From the NCBI RefSeq assembly GCF_009928485.1, contig NZ_JAABNP010000045.1, positions 1 to 40,853 of the forward strand: a stretch of 40,853 bases of DNA. Direction: 5' to 3'. The number at the start of each line of letters is the position of its first letter. Positions within the stretch are counted from its first letter, which is position 1. The stretch is from Clostridium sp. C2-6-12 (lineage in GTDB: Bacteria > Bacillota > Clostridia > Clostridiales > Clostridiaceae). The translations under genes were made by a program, and so were the position numbers. Below, one piece after another: positions 34,462-40,853 of the stretch. The notes beneath the pieces were generated by a model. That model searched no databases. It was not told where the DNA came from and saw only the letters and a list, made by a program, of their open reading frames with translations.

Positions 34462-35706
34462 TTAAATGCTGCTTATTAATAACATAATATTTAGAATTGT
34501 TACAATTCCACCAATAATCCATAAAATAATATTTTCTGTTAATGTATTTTTATATTCTCCCATAACCTTTTTTGATGAAGTTAAATATAGCTGACTAAAA
34601 ATAGTTATAGGAAGTTGTACACTTAATAACATTTGTGAATATACCAGACCATTAAATGGATTATCAACAAAAAATATTATTAATAAAGCTAATAAAATAG
34701 TAATTAATACGCCTACTTTACTGTGCTTATTATTTATATCATATTCTTCTGCAAACAAGCCAGCAAATATAGATCCTCCTGCCATACCTGCAGTAATACA
34801 AGATGCTATTCCTGCAAAAAGCAAAGCTATTGCAAATACTAAAGCCGAACTACTTCCTAATAATGGCTTTAACATTACTTGGGCTTGTTCAAGTTCTGTT
34901 ACATTAACACCATTATCAAAAAATGTTATTGCAACTAATATCATTGAACTGTTTATAACAAAACCTATTATCATTGATAACAAAGTATCCATAAATTCAT
35001 ATTTTAGTTGCTTTTCAATTACTGTTTTATCCTTTAAATTCCACTTTCTACTTTGAATTACTTCAGAATGTAAAAATAAATTATGAGGCATAACAACTGC
35101 ACCTAAAACACTCATTATTATTGGCAATGAACCATTTGGAATATTAGGAATCACTAAACTTTTTGCTGCCTCACCCCAATTAACATTTACAAGTGCTGTC
35201 TCAAAGATAAATGATAGCCCTATTATTGATACAAAACCTATAATAACTTTTTCTATTCTTCTATATGAATTTGTAAATAACATAAATATAATTAGTATTG
35301 CGGATATTGTAGAACCTATTTTTATAGGTATATGAAATAACATTTTTAATGCTATAGCTGCTCCCAATATTTCTGCCATTGCAGTACCTATAGCTGCGAG
35401 TACTGCTGTTCCAGTTATTAATTTTCCAATAGATGGTTTCATATGTTTATTTATTGCTTCCGAAATGCAAAGTCCAGTTACTATACCTAAATGTGCCGCA
35501 TTGTGCTGAAGCAAGATAAGCATTATTGTTGATAGCGTAACAATCCAAAGTAATTTATAACCATAGCTAGATCCAGCTGCAATATTTGATGCCCAGTTAC
35601 CAGGATCAATAAATCCTACTGTAACCAAAATTCCTGGTCCTACATATTTTAAAAATTCATTTCCTGTGAACTTTTTCCATTTATAAATAAAATTATCTTT
35701 CTTCAT
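34462..35706 (-). CDS. NRAMP-family divalent metal transporter
   Basis: A 414-residue proton-coupled importer of Mn2+ or Fe2+ in the cytoplasmic membrane, with about eleven helices. Both metal-binding signatures are intact: DPGN (34-37) in helix 1 and MPHN (205-208) in helix 6, so it is a canonical transition-metal NRAMP. A Fur-box match (one mismatch) upstream suggests iron control and hence an Fe2+ role, although Mn2+ remains possible. AAAGGA lies about 14 bases before the ATG, a weak, distant ribosome site. No mntR gene is nearby. Confidence 0.93.
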   Translation of the reverse strand: MKKDNFIYKWKKFTGNEFLKYVGPGILVTVGFIDPGNWASNIAAGSSYGYKLLWIVTLSTIMLILLQHNAAHLGIVTGLCISEAINKHMKPSIGKLITGTAVLAAIGTAMAEILGAAIALKMLFHIPIKIGSTISAILIIFMLFTNSYRRIEKVIIGFVSIIGLSFIFETALVNVNWGEAAKSLVIPNIPNGSLPIIMSVLGAVVMPHNLFLHSEVIQSRKWNLKDKTVIEKQLKYEFMDTLLSMIIGFVINSSMILVAITFFDNGVNVTELEQAQVMLKPLLGSSSALVFAIALLFAGIASCITAGMAGGSIFAGLFAEEYDINNKHSKVGVLITILLALLIIFFVDNPFNGLVYSQMLLSVQLPITIFSQLYLTSSKKVMGEYKNTLTENIILWIIGGIVTILNIMLLISSI

Positions 35707-35734
35707 AATATATATTTAAATCCTTTCTTTTAAT

Positions 35735-35749
35735 TGATAATTATTCTCA
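35735..35749 (-). promoter_or_regulatory. Fur box upstream of the NRAMP gene
   Basis: On the minus strand TGAGAATAATTATCA matches the 7-1-7 Fur consensus TGATAATNATTATCA at all but one position. It lies 29 bp before the start codon. The remaining sequence up to 35883 shows no other feature. Confidence 0.75.
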
Positions 35750-35883
35750 TTCTCTTTTTTTAATTATATCACCTTTTTATTATTAATTATATATATATTA
35801 TATTTTATAATCCACAATTCACAGTAAATTTTGTAAGTTTATCATACTTATTAAGTATTAAACATTGATAATTAGACACAATC

Positions 35884-35932
35884 AATAAACCATCAAGAAT
35901 TTATAATCTCTATAAATTCTTGATGGTTTATT
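35884..35932. terminator. Terminator after hcp
   Basis: A perfect 22-bp stem (35884-35905 with 35911-35932) with a 5-nt loop lies 12 bp after the hcp stop codon. AT-rich flanks allow termination in both directions. Confidence 0.9.
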
Positions 35933-35944
35933 TTAATCTTAGTA

Positions 35945-37582
35945 TTAGTTTAAAAACATTTTGATATCATCATCAACATTTGTAATTCCGCCAATACCAA
36001 AGTTTTCAACTAAAACGTTAGCTACATTTGGTGAAAGGAAGGCTGGAAGTGTTGGTCCTAAGTGAATGTTCTTCACTCCTAAGTGTAATAATGATAATAA
36101 TACTATTACAGCTTTTTGTTCATACCATGCAATATTAAATGCTATTGGTAATTCATTTATATCTTCAAGACCAAATACTTCTTTAAGTTTTAATGCAATT
36201 ACTGCTAATGAGTAAGAATCATTACATTGTCCTGCATCTAGAACTCTAGGAATTCCACCGATATCTCCTAAGTCTAATTTATTATATTTATATTTTGCAC
36301 ATCCTGCTGTTAAGATAACTGTATCTTTTGGTAGTGCTGCAGCAAAGTCTGTGTAGTATGATCTAGCTTTTTGTCTACCATCACATCCTGCCATAACAAA
36401 GAATTTCTTTATTGCTCCTGTTTTTACTGCGTCAACTACTTTATCAGCTAATGCTAATACTTGATTATGAGCAAATCCACCAACGATTTCTCCTTCTTCA
36501 ATTTGAACTGGTGCTTCACATGTCTTAGCTTGTTCAATAATTGCAGAGAAATCTTTCTTTCCGTTTTCATCAGCAGTAATATGAGTACATCCTTCATATC
36601 CTGATGAACCTGTAGTATATAATCTATTCTTATAACTATCTCTTGGAGGAACTATACAGTTAGTAGTCATAAGTATTGGTCCATTAAAACTTTCAAATTC
36701 TTCTGGTTGCTTCCACCATGCATTTCCGTAGTTACCTACTAAATTTGAATATTTCTTGAATTCTGGATAATAATGAGCTGGTAACATTTCAGAGTGAGTA
36801 TAAACATCTACTCCTGTTCCTTCTGTTTGTATTAATAATTGCTCTAAATCTTTTAAATCATGTCCTGAAATTAATATTCCTGGATTTCCTTTAACTCCAA
36901 TATTAACTTTTGTTGCTTCTGGATTACCGTAGCTTTCAGTATTAGCTTTATCTAATAAAGCCATTCCATCAACACCAAATTTTCCAGTTTCTAAAGTTAA
37001 TCCAATATATTCATCTATAGTTACATTATTATCAGCTGTTAATGATAATGCTTTTTGCATAAATGCACAGATATTTTCATCTTCATATCCTAAAGCATTT
37101 GCATGTTTCATGTATGCAGATAATCCTTTTAATCCATATGTGATAAGTTCTCTTAAACTTCTTATATCTTCATTTTCAGTAGCTAAAACTCCAACTGTTT
37201 CTGCTTTAGCTTCCATTTCACTTCTAGTTTCAGCTGTATATAAAGCAGCCCCACTTAAGTTTTCTTTATTACTTAATTTTCCTAATAATTCTTCTTTTAA
37301 TTTTAAAGTATCTTTAACTCTTCCATAAAATACTTCTTTATCAAAGTTAGCATTAGTTATAGTAGTAAAAAGGTTCATTGTTACTGTAGTATTTATAGCT
37401 TGTGATACTTCAATTCCTTCTGCTCTAGCTCTTGTTGCTACTTCTGATAATCCTCTTGTTACATATATTAATAAATCTTGCATTTTTGCAAGGTCAGGAG
37501 TTTTTCCACATACACCTTTTACAGTACAACCTGTACATCCTGCTGCTTCTTGACATTGAAAACAAAACATTTTATTATCCAT
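35945..37582 (-). CDS. hcp: Hybrid-cluster protein (hydroxylamine reductase type)
   Basis: A 545-residue cytoplasmic redox enzyme with a 4Fe-4S and a hybrid Fe-S-O cluster. It reduces NO or hydroxylamine in nitrosative stress. The N-terminal Cys7, Cys10, Cys19 and Cys25 follow the C-x2-C-x8-C-x5-C spacing of class I proteins from anaerobes. Hybrid-cluster ligands are visible in GHDLKDLE, TNCIVPP, GCTHI, TAGCAKYKYN and GQCNDSYS. GGAGGAG precedes the start. Its promoter holds a 16-bp palindromic CRP/FNR-type site. A partner reductase gene (hcr) is absent, but a ferredoxin gene 9 kb away has the same promoter motif. Confidence 0.97.
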   Translation of the reverse strand: MDNKMFCFQCQEAAGCTGCTVKGVCGKTPDLAKMQDLLIYVTRGLSEVATRARAEGIEVSQAINTTVTMNLFTTITNANFDKEVFYGRVKDTLKLKEELLGKLSNKENLSGAALYTAETRSEMEAKAETVGVLATENEDIRSLRELITYGLKGLSAYMKHANALGYEDENICAFMQKALSLTADNNVTIDEYIGLTLETGKFGVDGMALLDKANTESYGNPEATKVNIGVKGNPGILISGHDLKDLEQLLIQTEGTGVDVYTHSEMLPAHYYPEFKKYSNLVGNYGNAWWKQPEEFESFNGPILMTTNCIVPPRDSYKNRLYTTGSSGYEGCTHITADENGKKDFSAIIEQAKTCEAPVQIEEGEIVGGFAHNQVLALADKVVDAVKTGAIKKFFVMAGCDGRQKARSYYTDFAAALPKDTVILTAGCAKYKYNKLDLGDIGGIPRVLDAGQCNDSYSLAVIALKLKEVFGLEDINELPIAFNIAWYEQKAVIVLLSLLHLGVKNIHLGPTLPAFLSPNVANVLVENFGIGGITNVDDDIKMFLN

Positions 37583-37661
37583 CCTAAAATCTCCTCCATT
37601 TATATATTATTATTATTTATTTTTAATTTACCAAGGGGTTAATTACCAACCCTGTAAGCTT

Positions 37662-37704
37662 ATTTTATCTTGAAATAGTTTAATAGTATGTTTCATATGT
37701 TACA
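37662..37704 (-). promoter_or_regulatory. CRP/FNR-type site and -10 box of hcp
   Basis: On the minus strand TGTAACATATGAAACA (37689-37704) is followed after 21 nt by TAAAAT (37662-37667). The site centre then lies about 41.5 bp before the expected start of transcription. It sits inside a longer imperfect inverted repeat (37670-37722). HcpR-type regulators are known to control hcp; the link here is inference. Confidence 0.65.
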
Positions 37705-37764
37705 CACTATTTTTTATTTCAAAAATTTTATGAATCGATTTACTTTTAATAGCTTTTTTCAACA

Positions 37765-37789
37765 TAAAAAAGAATGGATAAACCATTCT
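37765..37789 (-). terminator. Probable terminator of the hemerythrin operon
   Basis: On the minus strand AGAATGG pairs with CCATTCT around a 5-nt loop and runs into six Ts. It lies about 130 bp past the hemerythrin stop because the dispersed repeat lies between. Confidence 0.75.
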
Positions 37790-37829
37790 CTTTTACTTCT
37801 TACCTATATTTAAATACCTAATTGCAGAT

Positions 37830-37932
37830 AAGTTCCGTATTGCAGCATAGCTGCTCCTTTCAGAAGTGCATAGCTGCTCTTTATATTGGTGAGAAGTTCC
37901 TTATTGCAGCATAGCTGCTCTTTATATTGGTG
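37830..37932 (+). repeat. Dispersed intergenic repeat, locus C (two or more units)
   Basis: AAGTTCCGTATTGCAGC, GCATAGCTGCTC, then a second AGAAGTTCCTTATTGCAGC and two TTTATATTGGTG ends. GCAGC-ATA-GCTGC inside each unit can form a small hairpin. The last 11 bp overlap the 3' end of the hemerythrin gene. Together with the hcp promoter and a terminator it accounts for the gap 37583-37921. Confidence 0.8.
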
Positions 37933-38479
37933 TATACTTATTCTCTAATTTTTCTAAGATAAGAATATTTTTATCTTTAACTTCTGTGTTAGTATTTTCA
38001 TACTCTAAACATTCTTTATCAATCACTTCAATAACTTCAGCCTTTAATTCTCTCTTTGCAAAATTATATATAACTTTATCTTCCTTATCTATATGTCTTT
38101 GTAGTAACTCACCATATGAAATAGCATTTGCTATTACATCTAATTTCGCTTCTTCATTGCCCTCTTTTGTTTTTTCAATGGCTGCAACAAGATTATTTAC
38201 ATAAAGTCTTCCTAAATCATGTTCTACTAACATTCCATACTTTATAGTTTTTTCACCTAAAGCTCCTAAATTTTCTACCATTCTATTAAAGAGCATTATT
38301 TCTTCTTTATTATGATGATGTCCATCAGCATAATTTCTTATAAAGTCGATTATTAAATAAAAATCTTCATAGTCTATTTCAGAACCCTTTAACACTTTAT
38401 AACATGCTTTTCTTACTACTTTAAGCATACGCAAGATGCATTGGTGCTCTTCCATCATTATTTCAATAGCATTCATCAT
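37922..38479 (-). CDS. Hemerythrin-like protein
   Basis: A 185-residue soluble four-helix protein that binds a non-haem di-iron centre. Ligands fit the bacterial HHE pattern: His12, His55 or His56 with Glu59 or Glu60, His87, and His129 with Glu133 (H-x3-E). Likely roles are sensing or detoxifying oxygen or NO. Residues after about 160 form a charged tail; its last codons and stop lie within a dispersed repeat, so the C terminus may have been rewritten by repeat insertion. AAGGAG precedes the start. It lies 15 bp after an unknown gene in one operon, and that operon has the same promoter motif as hcp. Confidence 0.9.
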   Translation of the reverse strand: MMNAIEIMMEEHQCILRMLKVVRKACYKVLKGSEIDYEDFYLIIDFIRNYADGHHHNKEEIMLFNRMVENLGALGEKTIKYGMLVEHDLGRLYVNNLVAAIEKTKEGNEEAKLDVIANAISYGELLQRHIDKEDKVIYNFAKRELKAEVIEVIDKECLEYENTNTEVKDKNILILEKLENKYTPI

Positions 38480-38494
38480 AACAACTCCTTATTT

Positions 38495-39133
38495 TTAATT
38501 TTTCTCTATTGTAAATGTATTGTCTTCATCTTCTACATATTTAAAATCACTACTAATGGTATTTACAAATGATTTAATCCATAAACCTCTTAAATTATAA
38601 AATAAATCAACAGATACCTTTTCTTTTTCCCATATATTCTTATGAACACATACATTTCTAACCCATTTAACCATATTTTCTTCTGATATGATAACTTCAT
38701 TTACTCTATCACAAGGCATTCCATCTAAAATATAATCATTTATTTTATTGAACATATCTACAGCATTGTCAACTTCTTCTGAAGCTTCTTTCACTTCATT
38801 ACCTGCCTTAATCCCTTGCTCAATATAAATCTTTTCTAATTTATTTAATCCATCTTTATCATTTTCAAGAACTTTAAAAGTCCAAGCTGCCATTCTTCCT
38901 TCAGCACATGTTATTTTTTCTTGTAACCAGCCATGAATATTTCCTGTATCAATCATATCTTCTAAAGGCTTATCTGGAAGCATATCTCCATATTTTTGTG
39001 CTATTTCTGCACTTATAGCTTCTATATTAAGATTTTCACTTTTTGCAAGTTCTATTACATCTTTTTCTAAACCTTCGAACCAAACTATTTTATTAAATAA
39101 CCAATAATGTATTTTTCCTAAAAATAAACTCAT
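38495..39133 (-). CDS. Unknown protein cotranscribed with hemerythrin
   Basis: A 212-residue soluble protein I do not recognise. It is mostly helical, with tryptophans and conserved-looking blocks HGWLQEKI (67-74), AEGRMAAW (77-84), MPCDRVNEV (139-147) and VRNVCVHKNIW (158-168). His67, Cys76, Cys141, Cys162 and His164 could bind metal or act in catalysis, but no known motif is met. AGGAGG eight bases before the ATG supports the start. It is the first gene of the operon with hemerythrin and is driven by a promoter with the hcp-type motif, so a role in NO or oxygen stress is inferred from context alone. Confidence 0.8.
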   Translation of the reverse strand: MSLFLGKIHYWLFNKIVWFEGLEKDVIELAKSENLNIEAISAEIAQKYGDMLPDKPLEDMIDTGNIHGWLQEKITCAEGRMAAWTFKVLENDKDGLNKLEKIYIEQGIKAGNEVKEASEEVDNAVDMFNKINDYILDGMPCDRVNEVIISEENMVKWVRNVCVHKNIWEKEKVSVDLFYNLRGLWIKSFVNTISSDFKYVEDEDNTFTIEKN

Positions 39134-39152
39134 ATCATTTCCTCCTACATTT

Positions 39153-39184
39153 AAATGGCTTAATATATTGCAGTTAAGCCATTT
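39153..39184. promoter_or_regulatory. Hairpin in the leader of the hemerythrin operon
   Basis: AAATGGCTTAA (39153-39163) pairs with TTAAGCCATTT (39174-39184), ending just before the AGGAGG of the unknown gene. On the minus strand there is no T-run, so it is a leader hairpin; on the plus strand a T-rich tract follows and it could stop antisense transcription. Confidence 0.5.
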
Positions 39185-39311
39185 TTCTTTTTTAATTATT
39201 TTTCAAAATGTGCAAAATACTATAATTTTATTCATTTGTTTTTGACGTTTTTTTGACGAATTCATTTTTTTATTATATCTACAATTAGTATTATGCTTTT
39301 TCTATGATGTA

Positions 39312-39354
39312 ATAATACTCTAATTATCATTTCTTTTATGTATCATATGTTACA
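39312..39354 (-). promoter_or_regulatory. CRP/FNR-type site and -10 box of the hemerythrin operon
   Basis: On the minus strand TGTAACATATGATACA (39339-39354), nearly a perfect palindrome, is followed after 21 nt by TATTAT (39312-39317). Site and spacing equal those at hcp. The leader would be about 170 nt long. Two TTTTTGACG direct repeats with an 11-bp period (39239-39258) lie inside it. Confidence 0.65.
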
Positions 39355-39417
39355 ATTTTCATATTTTTTAATACAAACTTTATATGGAAAATTGATAAAA
39401 ACTATTTAATTTAAAAA

Positions 39418-39452
39418 AATAAAAATCCAAGAATAATCCTAGATTTTTATTT
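39418..39452 (-). terminator. Terminator after the excisionase-like gene
   Basis: AATAAAAATC pairs with GATTTTTATT, with a further AGG/CCT-type inner pairing, 3 bp after the stop. The AT stem provides the T-rich tail. Confidence 0.7.
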
Positions 39453-39455
39453 TCA

Positions 39456-39728
39456 TTACAACTCTCTATGTTCATATGTTATTTTTTCAATCCATTTATC
39501 TAATAATTTCTTATCTATTAGCGTTTTAGCACCAACTTTAAAATATGGAAAATCAGTATTTGTTTTATATACTAGTTCGGTTATCTTTTCGCGTGAAGTA
39601 CCAATATAAAGTGCAGCTTCCTGAATTGTGAAAGTTATCTTTTGTATCTTTTCATTTTTAGGTTGCTTTAGTGATTCTACTATTTCTTTCAGTAAATCAA
39701 TAATTTGTTCTTTTAATTTTTTCTCCAT
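39456..39728 (-). CDS. Excisionase-like helix-turn-helix protein
   Basis: A 90-residue small DNA-binding protein. An N-terminal amphipathic helix (about 3-22) precedes a MerR/excisionase-type winged helix (about 30-85): TIQEAALYIGTSREKITEL, then Y-F-K-V-G and a final D-K-W-I-E-K helix, the HTH_17 pattern. It could be a recombination directionality factor or a small transcription factor. No integrase is adjacent; the only one in the window is the broken gene at 16.4 kb. GGAGAATTATA precedes the start. It follows the LexA-like gene by 58 bp on the same strand and may be cotranscribed. Confidence 0.8.
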   Translation of the reverse strand: MEKKLKEQIIDLLKEIVESLKQPKNEKIQKITFTIQEAALYIGTSREKITELVYKTNTDFPYFKVGAKTLIDKKLLDKWIEKITYEHREL

Positions 39729-39786
39729 TATAATTCTCCAACTCCTTTACTTTTTAGCTCTTACTACATTTTCATTCTTTCTACTA

Positions 39787-40392
39787 TTAAAATGATCTAA
39801 ATATTCCAACCAACTTACCTAATATTGTACACTCATCTATTAGTATAGTTTCAATTGCATTATTTTCAGGTTCTAATCTAATACAACTCTCTTCCTTATA
39901 GAATCTTCTTATCTTAATATGATCATTTATAGCTGCTGCTATTATCTCTCCATCTGTAACTTCTTTAGTATTTTCTAATATAGCTAAATCATTGCTATTA
40001 ATCCCTAATTTTATCATTCCTTTATCTTTAACCCTAAGCATATAAAGTTCCTTGTCATGTCTTATGTAATCTAATGGAATAGGAAACGTATCTTCTATAT
40101 TATCATGATAAAGTATTGGCTTTCCTTTTGTTATTTTACCTATTATAGGTATATCAATCATTTCCTTTTTAGGGGGTGAAAGTTCTGCTATTTCTAATGC
40201 TCTTGGTTTAGTTGGATCTCTTTTTATTAATCCTTTTCCCTCTAATCTTTTTAAATGTCCATGAACAGTTGAAGTTGATGATAAATTTACAGCTTCGCAA
40301 ATTTCTCTAACTGAAGGTGGATATCCTTTATTTTCTGTATAATCTTTTAAAAATTCATATATTTCAGTTTGTTTATTTCTTTCTTCTTCCAT
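39787..40392 (-). CDS. LexA homologue lacking self-cleavage residues
   Basis: A 201-residue LexA-like repressor. The winged-helix DNA-binding domain (1-66; YPPSVREICEAVNLSSTSTV) is well conserved, as is the overall length and the C-terminal PENNAIETILIDE-GKLVG fold. But all three residues of autoproteolysis are changed: the Ala-Gly cleavage site is Lys89-Gly90, the nucleophile Ser in GDSM is Gly125 (KDKGM), and the general-base Lys is Arg162 (IRRFY). It should therefore bind DNA as a dimer but not be inactivated by RecA. GCGAGGT precedes the start. Two palindromes, one LexA-box-like, lie upstream. A normal LexA is presumably encoded elsewhere in the genome. Confidence 0.9.
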   Translation of the reverse strand: MEEERNKQTEIYEFLKDYTENKGYPPSVREICEAVNLSSTSTVHGHLKRLEGKGLIKRDPTKPRALEIAELSPPKKEMIDIPIIGKITKGKPILYHDNIEDTFPIPLDYIRHDKELYMLRVKDKGMIKLGINSNDLAILENTKEVTDGEIIAAAINDHIKIRRFYKEESCIRLEPENNAIETILIDECTILGKLVGIFRSF

Positions 40393-40455
40393 TCTTTATA
40401 CCTCGCTATTCTAATAAAAATATACCTTCTTTAGTTTATTATTTATGATTTCACA

Positions 40456-40487
40456 CAAGAACATTCATTCTTGCAAACATTTGTTCG
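40456..40487. promoter_or_regulatory. Paired palindromes upstream of the LexA-like gene
   Basis: CAAACATTTGTTCG (40474-40487) differs by one base from the Gram-positive LexA box CGAACATTTGTTCG. It directly abuts CAAGAACATTCATTCTTG (40456-40473), a palindrome with 6-bp arms. They lie 64-95 bp before the start codon and suggest control by LexA or autoregulation. Confidence 0.6.
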
Positions 40488-40528
40488 ATATAATGTTACT
40501 ACATTTAGATTATTTTGTAAATAAAAAA

Positions 40529-40853
40529 GGGAGTGTTGCAAAATGATTAAATTTTAATCAGGAGCGATGCTCCTTTTCGGTCTAAACTAATAAATTTCCA
40601 AAAATTTTAAATTTGACATCAATTATTCAAAGATTCCTGACTTTTAAGCGCATTCAAATAAGCCCAGTTACTTTATTCCATAATTAGGCAGTAGATTTTA
40701 ATTCATGAAGATGCTGTTGAGTTCTTTCGTTTTGTATTTTGGAATGTAATTTGTTAATGTTGTAACCAAAACAAAGCAAAACAAATTCAGTTTTAACACT
40801 ATTTTTTCCACGTGTTAAAAATCTATTGAATTCATAATCACTTTTTAGAACTC
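40529..40853 (-). mobile_element. IS1182-like insertion sequence, 3' part (continues past the window)
   Basis: Starts at the terminal GGGAGTGTTGCAAAATGATT and holds the AT palindrome, a GGAGC-GAT-GCTCC hairpin and the tail of a transposase gene read on the minus strand. The same end in opposite orientation is present at 1-55. Confidence 0.85.
40684..40851 (-). CDS. IS1182-family transposase, C-terminal 55 residues
   Basis: A partial frame, open to the window edge, that ends at TAA 40684. The segment FLTRGKNSVKTEF followed by LLCFGYNINKLH is the characteristic C-terminal end of IS1182-type DDE transposases. The catalytic residues lie outside the window. The family call rests on this tail only. 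Confidence 0.85.
   Translation of the reverse strand, partial: VLKSDYEFNRFLTRGKNSVKTEFVLLCFGYNINKLHSKIQNERTQQHLHELKSTA

Noticed and set aside
39239..39258. TTTTTGACG direct repeats as response-regulator sites for the hemerythrin operon
   Set aside because: They lie well downstream of the inferred transcription start, in the leader, and the promoter is already explained by the palindromic site; noted only in the promoter entry.

Overview
The window is low-GC, AT-rich DNA from a Firmicute, almost certainly a Clostridium of the C. beijerinckii/C. butyricum type. The signs are anaerobe genes (hybrid-cluster protein, hemerythrin, 4Fe-4S ferredoxin), strong AGGAGG ribosome sites, TTG and GTG starts, tRNA-Leu with encoded CCA, and many hairpin-plus-T-run terminators. 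Genus-level placement is an inference from gene content. Both edges of the window carry the same end of an IS1182-like element in opposite orientation, so the segment is bounded by an inverted IS pair. It may be a draft contig that broke at the repeats.

Layout. 1-4.1 kb: housekeeping genes (PepSY-like membrane protein, ndk, acylphosphatase, PHP phosphatase, HAD/Cof phosphatase). 4.1-12.9 kb: one minus-strand block of two overlapping membrane histidine kinases without response regulators, preceded by two tandem YhgE/Pip-type membrane proteins. 13-17.3 kb: a membrane-anchored esterase, then a decayed integrative element lying between a tRNA-Leu 3'-end fragment (14361) and the intact tRNA-Leu(GAG) (17248-17332); it holds a chemoreceptor gene broken at an A8 tract and an integrase with a nonsense codon. 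17.4-25.7 kb: lytic transglycosylase, coaE, polA, M29 aminopeptidase, trpS and a universal stress protein. 26-31 kb: a ferredoxin gene, a MntA-HepT type toxin-antitoxin pair and the nadABC operon behind a perfect palindromic operator. 31-35.7 kb: a soluble PocR-type chemoreceptor, a GntR(YtrA)-ABC transporter operon and an NRAMP metal transporter with a near-perfect Fur box. 35.9-40.5 kb: hcp, a hemerythrin operon with an unknown partner, an excisionase-like HTH protein and a LexA homologue that has lost its self-cleavage residues.

The clearest system seen here is a small regulon. Three promoters, those of hcp, the unknown-hemerythrin operon and the ferredoxin gene, share a 16-bp palindromic motif (TGTAACATATGAWACA-like). 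In all three it lies in the same orientation and exactly 21 nt from a -10 box, the geometry of class II activation by a CRP/FNR-family protein. It ties nitrosative/oxidative stress proteins and one uncharacterised protein together.

Other points of interest are the non-cleavable LexA-like repressor, a dispersed intergenic repeat family at three loci (one copy supplies the last codons of the hemerythrin gene), a histidine kinase with a degenerate G1 box, and a structured leader that separates the Shine-Dalgarno from the start codon of the Cof gene.
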